A stretch of DNA of 43,160 bases from JADYZU01 sp964540965 (GCA_964540965.1 CAZIOT010000025.1:1-43160); one strand, 5' to 3'; numbered from the stretch's first letter, positions 33,908 to 42,814 are shown. Notes: generated by a model from the sequence alone, not told the origin. Numbers and translations are program-made.

Positions 33908-35059
33908 ATGAGCAGTTTCGATACCGGATTTTCCGTTCCCGACATCTCGGGCGGAGTGGCGCAGCACATCACCGTGATCGAGGGCGGGATCGTGGTGCCG
34001 CCAGCCAAGGGGCTGGGCAACCAGTCGGTGCAGAAGTCGGGGGTGCTGACGCCCTCGGGCGAGCTGGTGGAGAACTCGATCACCTGGCGCGGCGCCAACC
34101 CGGTCACCATCCGCCCGGCGATGCCGGCGCCCGATGAGATCGGCGACCTGCCGGGATCATGGATGTTCCTCGGGCCGCTTTTCGGCCATTTCGGCCATTT
34201 CCTGGTCGAATCGATCTGCCGGATCTGGGCCTTCGATGCCCTGCGCGACCAGATCGATGGCGTGATCTATGTGCCCAAGTTCCAGAACCGCCCCGAACAC
34301 GTCGCCAATACCTATCGCCCGTTCCTGACGGCGCTTGGCGTCACGGCGCCGATGGTCAATCTGGACGATCCCAAGCGGGTCGAGCGGCTGTTCGTGCCGC
34401 GGCAGGGGTTCGGCATGTTCCAGATGATCGAGGGCGCGCCCGAGTTCCGCGCCTTTGCCCGCGCCCATTGTGGCCGCGACATCGCGCCCAAGGGGGCGGA
34501 AAAGATCTATATTTCCCGTTCCGCCCTGCCGGTGCAGCGTGGCTCGATCCTGGGCGAGACGGTGCTGGAAGAGCATCTGCGCGCCGAAGGCTATGAACCC
34601 TTCCACCCGCAGAAGCATTCCTTCGAGGAGCAGATCGCCGCCTACAAGGCCGCGACGCATATCATCGGCGTCGATTGCTCGCCCCTGCACCTTCTGGCGC
34701 TGGTCGGCAACACCGGGCAGACGGTGGCGGTGATCGCGCGGCGCGACGGCGACCTTGACCAGATTTTCGCGCGGCAGATCAATGCCTTCCAGGGGTCCGA
34801 GACCTTTGCCATCAACCATCTGACCCGCAACTGGATCGAGGATCACGCCAACCGCCCGTCGCGGACCAGCTGGGGTGAGGTCGATTTTGCCGAACTGGGC
34901 GCCTCGCTGCGCGACTGCGGCATGATCGCCGGCGGCGACTGGCCGGCGCTGACGGAAGGCCAGATCGCCGACCAGATCGCGGCCATCGGCGCGGCGCAGG
35001 ATGTGCGGTTCAAGCCCTACGAGGGGCCGGCCGGCACCGCGCCGTCCGATACCGACTGA
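33908..35059 (+). CDS. Glycosyltransferase family 61 protein
   Basis: 383-residue putative glycosyltransferase (DUF563/GT61). GHFGHFLVESICRIWAF (about residues 94-110) is the family hallmark; EKIYISRSALP and the late block THIIGVDCSPLHLLALVGN also match. No signal peptide or membrane helix. Bacterial GT61 proteins occur in capsule and exopolysaccharide loci, often with sulfotransferase or GSCFA-like genes. The GSCFA gene is divergent next door. The ATG follows AAAGGGCAGGC. Transcription ends at the paired hairpins at 35064-35110. Confidence 0.88.
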   Translation: MSSFDTGFSVPDISGGVAQHITVIEGGIVVPPAKGLGNQSVQKSGVLTPSGELVENSITWRGANPVTIRPAMPAPDEIGDLPGSWMFLGPLFGHFGHFLVESICRIWAFDALRDQIDGVIYVPKFQNRPEHVANTYRPFLTALGVTAPMVNLDDPKRVERLFVPRQGFGMFQMIEGAPEFRAFARAHCGRDIAPKGAEKIYISRSALPVQRGSILGETVLEEHLRAEGYEPFHPQKHSFEEQIAAYKAATHIIGVDCSPLHLLALVGNTGQTVAVIARRDGDLDQIFARQINAFQGSETFAINHLTRNWIEDHANRPSRTSWGEVDFAELGASLRDCGMIAGGDWPALTEGQIADQIAAIGAAQDVRFKPYEGPAGTAPSDTD

Positions 35060-35063
35060 GGGC

Positions 35064-35088
35064 CCAAGGGTTTTCTGAAAACCCTTGG
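35064..35088. terminator. Strong hairpin, first of two between convergent genes
   Basis: An 11-bp perfect stem (CCAAGGGTTTT / AAAACCCTTGG) with a 3-nt loop, 4 bp after the GT61 stop codon. It can act in both directions. Confidence 0.8.
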
Positions 35089-35089
35089 C

Positions 35090-35110
35090 AAAAGCCTTTT
35101 GAAGGCTTTT
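35090..35110. terminator. Second hairpin, bidirectional, reaching into the soxG stop codon
   Basis: A 9-bp perfect stem (AAAAGCCTT / AAGGCTTTT) with a 3-nt loop and T-rich ends on both strands. Its last two bases belong to the TAA stop of soxG (35109-35111), so it serves as terminator for soxG as well as for the GT61 gene. Confidence 0.8.
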
Positions 35111-35636
35111 AGCCCTGCCAGAGGCCGACAGTCCCGTCCTCGGCCGATTGCCGCAGCAGGGCGGCGACGTAATCGCCGACCGAGCGGAAGGCGATCACCC
35201 GGAACTGCCCGTCCGCCTCAAGCCAGACGGCGCCTGCCACCTGCCCCACCCTTGTCCGGCGGAAGGTGCCGGGCACGAACACCGCGGGATGCAGGTCCAC
35301 CGGCACCACCTTGGCCAGCACGCCGCGCGCACCGGGGCCGGCAAGGGCATAGACGCTGCGCATGTCGCTGACATCGGCGGCAAGGTGATGCCTGCCGGCC
35401 AGCGCCTGCCCGATGGCGGCGACGGCGGCAGCGGCATCGGCGACGAACAGCAAAAGCTCGTCGGGCGACATCCACGCCACCTGCCCCTGCGGGCCGCTGG
35501 CGATGGTCAGGGGCGCGGGCATCGCGGCGCCGGTCAGGCCGGTGACGCAGGCCACCAGTGCCGGATCGTCCAGCGCGCCCCGCAGCGACACCATGCCGGC
35601 GGGGGCAAGGGCGGCAACTGTAACGGCGTCAGACAT
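35109..35636 (-). CDS. soxG: Sarcosine oxidase subunit gamma
   Basis: 175 residues. This small subunit of heterotetrameric sarcosine oxidase has a fold like part of the aminomethyltransferase (GcvT) family: QVAWMSPDELLLFV, ADVSDMRSVYALAGPGARGVLAKV, PGTFRRTRVGQVAGAVW, FRVIAFRSVGDYVAALL. The ATG at 35636 overlaps the soxA end by 8 bp, so a longer frame further upstream is rejected. It is the last gene of the operon. Confidence 0.93.
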   Translation of the reverse strand: MSDAVTVAALAPAGMVSLRGALDDPALVACVTGLTGAAMPAPLTIASGPQGQVAWMSPDELLLFVADAAAAVAAIGQALAGRHHLAADVSDMRSVYALAGPGARGVLAKVVPVDLHPAVFVPGTFRRTRVGQVAGAVWLEADGQFRVIAFRSVGDYVAALLRQSAEDGTVGLWQG

Positions 35637-38595
35637 CGGACTTCTCCCCATCCTTGTCATAGACCACCGGATCGGTGATCTGCGCCCGGACCCAGCCCTT
35701 GTCCGGGGTGCCGAATTCCAGCCATTCGCCCATCCGTTCCGGCCCGCGTTCGACCAGACCCATGGCGATGCCGCGGCCCAGCGTCGGCGAGAAATAGGTC
35801 GAGGTGACGCGGCCCTGCACGTTCCTTTGCCCGTTCGGATTGACCCCGGCGGCCACCGCATAGGCGCCCTCGGGCAGAACGGCGCCGCCTTCGGCCGTCA
35901 GCCCGACCAGCCGCCAGCGGCGCGAATCGGTCATCGCGGGGCGTTCCTGCCCGCGCTTGCCGATATAGTCGGCCTTCTTTTTGGAAATCGCCCAGCCCAG
36001 CCCCAGATCCTGCGGAATCACGGTGCCGTCGGTTTCGTCCCCGATCATGATGAAGCCCTTTTCGGCGCGCAGCACATGCAGCGCCTCGGTGCCGTAGGGG
36101 GTGATGCCCAGCCCCGCGCCGGCATCGGCCAGCGCCTGCCACAGGGCCAGCCCCTGACCCTGCGGCACGGCGATTTCATAGGAAAGCTCGCCCGAGAACG
36201 AGATGCGATAGACCCTGACCGGGAAGCCGCCCAGGGTGCCCTCGGCCCAGGTCATGAAGGGCAGCGCGGGTTTGGACACATCCATGCCGCCCAGCCGTTC
36301 CAGCACCTCGCGGGCGCGCGGACCGACGACGGCGATCTGGGCGTATTCCTCGGTCAGGTTGGCGGTGAAAACCTGCCAGTCCCACCATTCGCACTGCAGC
36401 CAGTCCTCCATATGGGCATGGATGCGGTCGGCGCCGCCGGTGGTGGTGTGGACAAGGAACGTGTCCCCGGACAGCCGCGCCACAACGCCATCGTCGATCA
36501 GGAAGCCCTGTTCGCTGCACATCAGGCCATAGCGGCATTTGCCCACCGCCAGCGTGCTCATGACCCCGGTGTAAAGCATGTCGAGGAACCGGCCGGCATC
36601 CGGCCCCTTGACCACGATCTTGCCAAGGGTCGAGGCGTCGAGCAGCCCGACCCCCTGCCGCACCGCCAGAACCTCGCGGTTCACGGCGTCATGCAGGGTC
36701 TCGCCGTCGCGGCGAAAGGCATAGGGGCGCTGCCACTGGCCGACAGGCTCCATCTCGGCACCATGGGCCAGATGCCAGTCGTGCATCGCCGTCTTGCGGA
36801 TCGGCTGGAACAGATCGCCCCGCGCCGAACCGGCGATGGCGCCAAAGGTCAGCGGCGTATAGGGCGGGCGGAAGGTGGTGGTGCCGGTCTGCGGCAGCGG
36901 CTGGTTCAGGGCATCGGACAGGACGGCAAGGCCGTTGATGTTCGACAGCTTGCCCTGATCGGTCGCCATGCCAAGGGTGGTATAGCGTTTCGCATGTTCG
37001 ACGCTGGCGTAACCCTCGCGCGCGGCAAGCTGCACGTCGCTGACCTTCACGTCGTTCTGGTAGTCGAGCCACATCTTTTCACGCAGATGCACCGCGGCGC
37101 CCTGCGGCATCAGCCAGACCGGCAGCAGCGGCGATTCCGCCGCATCGCTGGCCGGCGGGGCGCTGTCCCCCATGGCATCGGCCAGCACCGCCGCGCTGCG
37201 CAATTCGCCATTCGCCGCACCCACGGCGCGGACAAAGCCCGCGCCATCGTCGCCGGTCGGCGGCCGGGCGGCATCGGGGCGGAACATCGCCCGGGCGTCG
37301 TCCCAGACCAGCTTGCCGCCGCAATGCGACCACAGATGCACCACCGGCGACCAGCCGCCGGACATCGCCACGGCCTCGCAGGCGATCTCCTCGAGCACCG
37401 CGCCTTCGCCGGCGTGAAGGCAAAGCTGCACGCCGGTGACACGCTTGCGGCCCTTGACCCTGGCAATCGCGCGGCCGAATTCGACCCGTATGCCGGCGGC
37501 ACGCGCAGCGCGGATCAGGTCGCTGTCGGATTCGGGCCGTGCGTCGACGATCGCGGGCACGATCAGCCCGGCGCCGACCAGCGCCAGAGCGGTGCGATAG
37601 GCGTCGTCGTTGTTGGTGACCACGACCGTCCGGTCGCCGGGGCTGACGGCATGGTTGGTCAGATAGTCGCGCACGGCCGAGGCGAGCATGACCCCCGGCA
37701 CATCATTGCCGGCAAAGGACAGGGGCCGTTCGATGGCGCCACTGGCGGCGACGATCCGGCCGGCACGGATCCGCCACAGGCGATGGCGCGGGCCGCCTGC
37801 AGGGGCGAGGTGATCGGTCAGCCGTTCGTTCGCCAGCGCATAGCCATGGTCATAGACGCCGGTCACCTGCGCGCGCAGGCGCAGGGTGACATTCTGCATC
37901 GATTCAAGGCGCTGGATGGCGTTCCTCACCCAGTATTCCGCCGGCGTGCCGTCGATTTCCGGCGCATCGACCATCGCCCGGCCGCCCCAGTGCCCGCTCT
38001 GTTCCAGCAGGATGACGCGGGCGCCGGTTTCGGCGGCGGCCAGCGCGGCGCCGATGCCGGCGATGCCGCCGCCGGCGACAAGCACGTCGCAATGGACATG
38101 CAGATGTTCGTAGGTGTCGGCATCCGCCGCCTGCGGCGCCCGCCCCAGACCGGCAGAGCGCCGGATGAAGGGCTCGTACAGGTGTTTCCAGAACGGCCGC
38201 GGGCTGATGAAGGTCTTGTAATAGAACCCCGCCGGCAGGAACCGCGCCACGGCGCTGTTCACCGCGCCGATGTCATGGTCGAGCGACGGCCAGCGATTCT
38301 GGCTTTCGGCGGTCAGGCCATCGAACAGGTCCTGCTGGGTGGCGCGCTGGTTGGGTTCAAGACGGCTGCCAAGCCCCAGATTCACCAGGGCATTCGGCTC
38401 TTCGGCGCCATAGGCGACGGCGCCGCGCGGGCGGTGATACTTGAACGACCGGCCCATCATCACCTGATCGTTGGCCAGAAGCGCCGCGGCCAGGGTATCG
38501 CCGGCAAAGCCGCGATACTGGCGGCCGTCGAACTGGAACGTCACGGCGCGGCTGCGGTCGATAAGGCGGCCGCCGGTGGCAAGGCGCGTGCTCAT
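35629..38595 (-). CDS. soxA: Sarcosine oxidase subunit alpha
   Basis: 988-residue large subunit. Residues 1-110 form a ferredoxin-like domain (VTFQFDGRQYRGFAGDTLAAALLAND). An NAD-binding Rossmann domain follows (CDVLVAGGGIAGIGAALAAAE, about 167-187), with a second dinucleotide fold region near 285-420. The C-terminal about 380 residues are an aminomethyltransferase domain (GVGLLDASTLGKIVVKGPDA ... YGTEALHVLRAEKGFIMIGDETDGTV) that moves the one-carbon unit to tetrahydrofolate. The complex converts sarcosine, oxygen and THF to glycine, methylene-THF and hydrogen peroxide. Start at ATG 38595 overlaps the soxD stop (ATGA). Confidence 0.97.
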   Translation of the reverse strand: MSTRLATGGRLIDRSRAVTFQFDGRQYRGFAGDTLAAALLANDQVMMGRSFKYHRPRGAVAYGAEEPNALVNLGLGSRLEPNQRATQQDLFDGLTAESQNRWPSLDHDIGAVNSAVARFLPAGFYYKTFISPRPFWKHLYEPFIRRSAGLGRAPQAADADTYEHLHVHCDVLVAGGGIAGIGAALAAAETGARVILLEQSGHWGGRAMVDAPEIDGTPAEYWVRNAIQRLESMQNVTLRLRAQVTGVYDHGYALANERLTDHLAPAGGPRHRLWRIRAGRIVAASGAIERPLSFAGNDVPGVMLASAVRDYLTNHAVSPGDRTVVVTNNDDAYRTALALVGAGLIVPAIVDARPESDSDLIRAARAAGIRVEFGRAIARVKGRKRVTGVQLCLHAGEGAVLEEIACEAVAMSGGWSPVVHLWSHCGGKLVWDDARAMFRPDAARPPTGDDGAGFVRAVGAANGELRSAAVLADAMGDSAPPASDAAESPLLPVWLMPQGAAVHLREKMWLDYQNDVKVSDVQLAAREGYASVEHAKRYTTLGMATDQGKLSNINGLAVLSDALNQPLPQTGTTTFRPPYTPLTFGAIAGSARGDLFQPIRKTAMHDWHLAHGAEMEPVGQWQRPYAFRRDGETLHDAVNREVLAVRQGVGLLDASTLGKIVVKGPDAGRFLDMLYTGVMSTLAVGKCRYGLMCSEQGFLIDDGVVARLSGDTFLVHTTTGGADRIHAHMEDWLQCEWWDWQVFTANLTEEYAQIAVVGPRAREVLERLGGMDVSKPALPFMTWAEGTLGGFPVRVYRISFSGELSYEIAVPQGQGLALWQALADAGAGLGITPYGTEALHVLRAEKGFIMIGDETDGTVIPQDLGLGWAISKKKADYIGKRGQERPAMTDSRRWRLVGLTAEGGAVLPEGAYAVAAGVNPNGQRNVQGRVTSTYFSPTLGRGIAMGLVERGPERMGEWLEFGTPDKGWVRAQITDPVVYDKDGEKSDV

Positions 38596-38921
38596 GCGAA
38601 GTCCCTCCAGCGCCAGCCGGGCCTTTTGGCAGTAATGGCATCGCGGATGTGCTGCGGCGGGGCCGAAACCTGCGCCGGATAGGTGCCAAAGACCTCGAGC
38701 GTGGCGGTGTCGCGCGCGGCCAGGAACCACTTGCCGCAGCCATAGGCATGACGCCAGCGTTCGAAATGCACGCCGCGCGGGTTTTCGCGGGCAAAGAGAT
38801 AGCCCTCGAAATCCTCATCCGAGGATCCGGGGCCGAAGCGTTTGAGATGCGCCTCGCCGCCGGCGGCAAGTTCGGTTTCCTCGGCGCGGGAGCCGCAATA
38901 CGGGCAGGTGAGGGTCAGCAT
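38592..38921 (-). CDS. soxD: Sarcosine oxidase subunit delta
   Basis: 109 residues. A zinc site begins at CPYCG (C6 and C9), with later His/Cys candidates in FERWRHAYGCGKWF. This small subunit binds Zn and stabilises the complex. The ATG at 38921 (MLTLTCPYCG) matches the family start; another ATG three codons upstream at 38930 is possible. The gene ends inside the soxA start (4-bp overlap). Confidence 0.94.
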   Translation of the reverse strand: MLTLTCPYCGSRAEETELAAGGEAHLKRFGPGSSDEDFEGYLFARENPRGVHFERWRHAYGCGKWFLAARDTATLEVFGTYPAQVSAPPQHIRDAITAKRPGWRWRDFA

Positions 38922-38999
38922 GGCAGCCATTCTCGCACGGCAAAAGGCCGGGGCGCGCGTGGCGCCCCGGCCGGAAGGAATCCCGGGTGGGGGTGACGG

Positions 39000-39356
39000 T
39001 CAGTCGACGCTTGCCGGCACGGCAGGGGCAGCGCCGTCATCGGCCGGGACGATGCCATCGTCGGCCGGCACAGCGGGAACTGTTGCGTCATCGGTGACGG
39101 GGGCCGGCGCCATCGGCTGGGCATCGGCCGGCGGCAGCGCGCTGCCGTCATCAAGGGTGACGGGCGCCGGGCTGAGGGTCGGGTCGGTGACGATCGTGGT
39201 GTTGTCGCCACGGGCGACAAAGAACACCGCCGCCAGAAGCGCGCCAACCAGAAGGATGGCGACGATCCAGCCGGCACCGCTGCCGCGTTCCTCGACATAG
39301 ATGGTCTTGTTGTAGTCAACGGGGTTCCCGTAGGAACGGTCCTGTTCGTAAGCCAT
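39000..39356 (-). CDS. Small single-helix membrane protein inserted between soxB and soxD
   Basis: 118 residues: a charged, Tyr-rich N-terminus (MAYEQDRSYGNPVDYNKTIY), one membrane helix (GAGWIVAILLVGALLAAVFFVARG, about 27-50) and a low-complexity Ala/Asp/Pro/Val-rich tail with the repeated element PADDG, ending PAVPASVD. No known family. It lies 148 bp after soxB and 78 bp before soxD on the same strand. In other genomes soxB, D, A and G are usually adjacent, so this is an insertion or a lineage-specific member. An ATG four codons upstream (39368) is also open. Confidence 0.65.
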   Translation of the reverse strand: MAYEQDRSYGNPVDYNKTIYVEERGSGAGWIVAILLVGALLAAVFFVARGDNTTIVTDPTLSPAPVTLDDGSALPPADAQPMAPAPVTDDATVPAVPADDGIVPADDGAAPAVPASVD

Positions 39357-39504
39357 GTCAAACTCCATCGCATTGCTGCATTCGGAGCCTCAACCAGCGC
39401 AGCCATGCGCGCGTTCCCGCCATGGCGCGGACGCGCAGGAATCCGCGATTCCGGGTCGCCCTGTCCGGCGGGTTCCCGCCGCCCGCGATCAGGCACGCCG
39501 CGGA

Positions 39505-40752
39505 TCAATGCGCCACCCCCGCGGCCACGCTTTCGTCGATGAAGCGGCCCTCGCGGAACCGCCACATGCTGAACTCGGCGGCAAGCGGCCCCGGTTCGCC
39601 GCGCGCCATCAGGTCGGCCATCGCCCAGCCCGATCCGGGGATCGCCTTGAAGCCGCCGGTGCCCCAGCCGCAGTTGATGAAACATCCGCCCAGAGGGGTT
39701 TTCGAGATGATCGGGCTGCGGTCGCCGGTCATGTCGACGATGCCGCCCCATTGCCGCAGCATCTTGAGCCGCGAGATGGCGGGGAAGGTCTCGATCAGGG
39801 CGCGGACGGTTTCCTCGACATGGTGGAAACTGCCGCGCTGGGTGTAGTTGTTGAAGCCGTCGGTGCCGCCGCCGATGACGAGTTCGCCCTTGTCGGACTG
39901 GCTGATATAGCCGTGGACGGTGTTGGCCATCACCACCACGTCCAGCACCGGCTTGATCGGCTCGCTCACCAGCGCCTGCAGCGCCAGCGATTCGATGGGC
40001 AGGCGGAAACCGGCCATGTTGGCCAGGACCCCGGAATGGCCGGCGACGACCAGCCCCAGCCGGTCGCAGCCGATGTCGCCGCGGGTGGTCTGCACGCCGG
40101 TGACGCGGCCGTCCGCCTTGGTCACGCCGGTGACCTCGCAGTTCTGGATGATGTCCATGCCCATGTCGGAACAGGCCCGGGCATAGCCCCAGGCCACCGC
40201 ATCATGCCGCGCGGTGCCGCCGCGCGCCTGATAGAGCGCGCCCAGCACCGGATAGCGCGGCCCGTCGAGGCGGATCATCGGCACCAGTTCCTTGACCCGC
40301 GCCGGCTCGATCCACTCGGTCTCGACGCCTTGCAGGTTGTTGGCCAGAACCGTGCGGCGGTAGCCGCGGACCTCGTGATGGGTCTGGGCCAGCATCAGAA
40401 GGCCGCGCGGGCTGAACATCACGTTGTAGTTCAGGTCCTGGCTCAGCGTCTCGTAAAGCGAGCGGGCCTTTTCATAGATCGCGGCGGACGGATCCTGCAG
40501 ATAGTTCGAGCGGATGATCGTCGTGTTGCGCCCGGTATTGCCGCCGCCGAGCCAGCCTTTCTCCAGGATGGCGACATTGCGGATGCCGTGGTTCTTGCCA
40601 AGGTAATAGGCGGTGGCAAGGCCATGGCCGCCGGCGCCGACGATGATCGCATCATAGCGGGGTTTCGGTTCCGGGCTGGCCCAGGCGCGGTCCCATCCCA
40701 GATGATGGCGCAACCCTTCGCGCAGCAAGGCGACGGCGGAATAGCGTTTCAT
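39505..40752 (-). CDS. soxB: Sarcosine oxidase subunit beta
   Basis: 415-residue flavoprotein subunit that oxidises sarcosine. The FAD Rossmann motif is YDAIIVGAGGHGLATAYYLG (33-52). The ARHDAV motif carries H183, the likely covalent flavin-attachment His by comparison with characterised SoxB. The C-terminal part includes GGCFINCGWGTGGFKAIPGSG. The length equals the family standard (about 416). First gene of the sox operon. Confidence 0.97.
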   Translation of the reverse strand: MKRYSAVALLREGLRHHLGWDRAWASPEPKPRYDAIIVGAGGHGLATAYYLGKNHGIRNVAILEKGWLGGGNTGRNTTIIRSNYLQDPSAAIYEKARSLYETLSQDLNYNVMFSPRGLLMLAQTHHEVRGYRRTVLANNLQGVETEWIEPARVKELVPMIRLDGPRYPVLGALYQARGGTARHDAVAWGYARACSDMGMDIIQNCEVTGVTKADGRVTGVQTTRGDIGCDRLGLVVAGHSGVLANMAGFRLPIESLALQALVSEPIKPVLDVVVMANTVHGYISQSDKGELVIGGGTDGFNNYTQRGSFHHVEETVRALIETFPAISRLKMLRQWGGIVDMTGDRSPIISKTPLGGCFINCGWGTGGFKAIPGSGWAMADLMARGEPGPLAAEFSMWRFREGRFIDESVAAGVAH

Positions 40753-40921
40753 CGCGCGAATCTCCCTCTGTTGGGACGGCGGCCCGTGGCATCTAACTGG
40801 ACCCTCCGGCAAAGGCAAAGCACACCGGGAACGGCATCGGCAGGGCGGAATCCGACATGGGGCTGCGACGGGATGTCCCGAGCGGGGGCGCCGGTCCCGG
40901 CGGACCGGCAGAAGGAAGAAG

Positions 40922-40944
40922 GGGGGGCTTTCCGCCCCCCTCTT
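40922..40944. terminator. G/C-run stem-loop followed by TCTT, no gene to terminate
   Basis: GGGGGGC-TTTCC-GCCCCCC gives a 7-bp stem with a T-rich tail on both sides. It resembles a terminator, but both flanking genes start here, so its job is unclear. It may insulate the divergent promoters or belong to the repeat next to it. Confidence 0.4.
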
Positions 40945-40953
40945 GCGCGTGCC

Positions 40954-40993
40954 GCGCAATTCACCCCCCGAGGATATTTGGGGACGAAGAATG
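40954..40993 (+). repeat. 40-bp extragenic repeat, copy 1
   Basis: Contains CACCCCCCGAGGATATTTGG and GACGAAGAATG. It is matched almost perfectly, in reverse orientation, at 43118-43156, with one base inserted. Its AT-rich core stands out from the surrounding G+C-rich DNA. Confidence 0.85.
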
Positions 40994-41137
40994 AGGAAGA
41001 GGGCGGCGCCGGCCCCTGCCCTTGCCCGCACGATCGAGCCGCGCAACCCTGCAAGAGCGGCCACCCGCCGCACCGGCGGGTCTTTCGCCCGCCGGCTCCG
41101 GTCTCTAGATAGGGCCGGACACCATCTGAGGGCGCCC

Positions 41138-42337
41138 ATGCTGTTCTGGATCATCGCGGGGCTGATCGCGATTGCCGCGACCGGGCTGTTGGTCGCGCCG
41201 TTGCGCCGGTCGGGCGGCGCCGGGGCGCCGGCGCAAGAGCTGGCGATCTACCGCGACCAGCTGGCCGAGGTCGACCGCGATCTGGCCCGCGGCACGCTGG
41301 ATTCCGCCGAGGCCGAGCGGGCGCGGACCGAGATCGCGCGCCGCCTGCTGGCCGCCGACCGCGCCGGGCCCGCAGCCACGGCCGAGGCGCCGGGCCGCCC
41401 CACGACGCTGCTGGCCGCCGTGACCGCCCTGCTGCTGGTCCTGGGCGGGGTGCTGGCCTATGCCGAACTGGGCGCCCCGGGCTATCCCGACTTGCCGCGC
41501 TCGGAACGGCTCGCCCTTGCCGAACAGATGCGCGCCACCCGCCCCTCGCAGGCCGAGGCCGAGACGGCGGTGGCTGCCGCCGGCATTCAGGCGCCGCCGC
41601 TTGACGATGCCTATCAGGAGCTGATGGAGCAGTTGCGCAGCATCGTCGCCAGCCGCGCCGACGATCTCGAAGGCTGGACCCTGCTGTCGCAGCACGAGAT
41701 GCAGACCGGCAATTTCGCCGCCGCCGCCCGCGCACAGGAACATGTCATCGCACTGAAGGGCGACGGCGCGACCGCCGACGACCTGCTTGATCTGGTCAAC
41801 CGGCTGGTCGCCGCCGCGGGCGGCCAGGTGTCGCCCGAGGCCGAGGCGGTGCTGGACCAGATCCTCGACCGCGACGAGGACAACCCCGGCGCGCTTTATT
41901 TCACCGGACTGCTCTATGCCCAGACCGGGCGCGCCGACATCGCCTTTCGCCTGTGGCGGCCGCTGGTCGAGGCCGGCGACGGCAATCCCTGGGGCGAGCT
42001 GGCGCGCCCGATGATCGGCGATGCCGCCTTCCTTGCCGGGGTCGACTACGCGCCGCCCGCCGCCGGGCCGGACATGGCCGGCATGGCCGCCATCGCCGCC
42101 CTGCCCGCCGAGGAACAGGCCGCCGCCATCGCCGGCATGGTCGAGGGCCTGTCGACGCGGCTGGCGCAACAGGGCGGCAGCGCCGAAGAATGGGCGATGC
42201 TGATCCGCGCCCTGGGCGTGCAGGGCGAGACCGGGCAGGCACTAGCGATCTGGACCGAGGCGCAATCGGTCTTTGCCGGCCGCGAGGGCGACCTTGCCAC
42301 CCTGCGCGCCGCCGCATCCGAGGCCGGGGTCGAATAG
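41138..42337 (+). CDS. ccmI: Cytochrome c biogenesis protein CcmI
   Basis: 399-residue inner-membrane chaperone of cytochrome c maturation. The N-terminal half has two helices (LFWIIAGLIAIAATGLLVAP and TLLAAVTALLLVLGGVLAYA) separated by a cytoplasmic loop with the family leucine-zipper-like segment ELAIYRDQLAEVDRDLARGTL. The periplasmic C-terminal half has TPR repeats (EGWTLLSQHEMQTGNFAAAARA, LYFTGLLYAQTGRADIAFRL), which hold the C-terminus of apocytochrome c for haem ligation by CcmFH. Its stop is directly followed by the ruvX start. Confidence 0.93.
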   Translation: MLFWIIAGLIAIAATGLLVAPLRRSGGAGAPAQELAIYRDQLAEVDRDLARGTLDSAEAERARTEIARRLLAADRAGPAATAEAPGRPTTLLAAVTALLLVLGGVLAYAELGAPGYPDLPRSERLALAEQMRATRPSQAEAETAVAAAGIQAPPLDDAYQELMEQLRSIVASRADDLEGWTLLSQHEMQTGNFAAAARAQEHVIALKGDGATADDLLDLVNRLVAAAGGQVSPEAEAVLDQILDRDEDNPGALYFTGLLYAQTGRADIAFRLWRPLVEAGDGNPWGELARPMIGDAAFLAGVDYAPPAAGPDMAGMAAIAALPAEEQAAAIAGMVEGLSTRLAQQGGSAEEWAMLIRALGVQGETGQALAIWTEAQSVFAGREGDLATLRAAASEAGVE

Positions 42338-42814
42338 ATGATCCTGCCCGATGCCGCCGCCCTTGCCGCCCACTTGCCGCCGATGCGGCCGCTGATCGGG
42401 CTTGACCTTGGCACCAGGACGGTCGGCACCGCCGTGTCGGACCGGCTCCTGACCGTCGCCACACCCGCCACGACGATCCGGCGGACGAAATTCACCGCCG
42501 ATGCGCAGGCGATCCTCGCGCTGGCCCGCGACCGCGACGCGGCGGGGCTGGTCCTTGGCCTGCCGCTCAACATGGACGGCAGCGAGGGGCCGCGGGCGCA
42601 ATCCTCGCGCGCCTTTGCCCGCAATCTCGAACGGATCAGCGACCTGCCGATCCTTCTGTGGGACGAACGGCTGTCGACGGTGGCCGCCGAACGCGCCCTG
42701 CTCGAGGCGGATACGTCGCGCAAACGTCGCGCCGAGATCATCGATTCGGTCGCTGCCGGGATAATCCTGCAAGGGCTGCTCGACCGGCTTGCCTATCTCA
42801 GGACCAGCGCGTGA
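42338..42814 (+). CDS. ruvX: Holliday junction resolvase-like protein RuvX (YqgF)
   Basis: 158 residues with an RNase H-like fold: LIGLDLGTRTVGTAVSD (acidic D23), LVLGLPLNMDGSEGP, LLWDERLSTVAAERAL and RAEIIDSVAAGIILQ supply the acidic residues of the YqgF family. E. coli YqgF acts in 16S rRNA 5'-end maturation, and RuvX is also called a putative Holliday junction resolvase. ATG begins on the base after the ccmI stop, and the gene ends in a GTGA overlap with the next gene. Confidence 0.95.
   Translation: MILPDAAALAAHLPPMRPLIGLDLGTRTVGTAVSDRLLTVATPATTIRRTKFTADAQAILALARDRDAAGLVLGLPLNMDGSEGPRAQSSRAFARNLERISDLPILLWDERLSTVAAERALLEADTSRKRRAEIIDSVAAGIILQGLLDRLAYLRTSA

Larger units (their letters stand above)
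40753..41137. other. 385-bp divergent intergenic region with hairpin and 40-bp repeat
   Basis: Between the starts of soxB (-) and ccmI (+). It must contain both promoters. It also holds a G-run/C-run hairpin (40922-40940) and one copy of the 40-bp repeat (40954-40993). No gene is apparent. Confidence 0.6.

Noticed and set aside
38596..38730. N-terminal extension of SoxA
   Set aside because: It overlaps soxD out of frame; the ATGA overlap at 38592-38595 is the usual joint.
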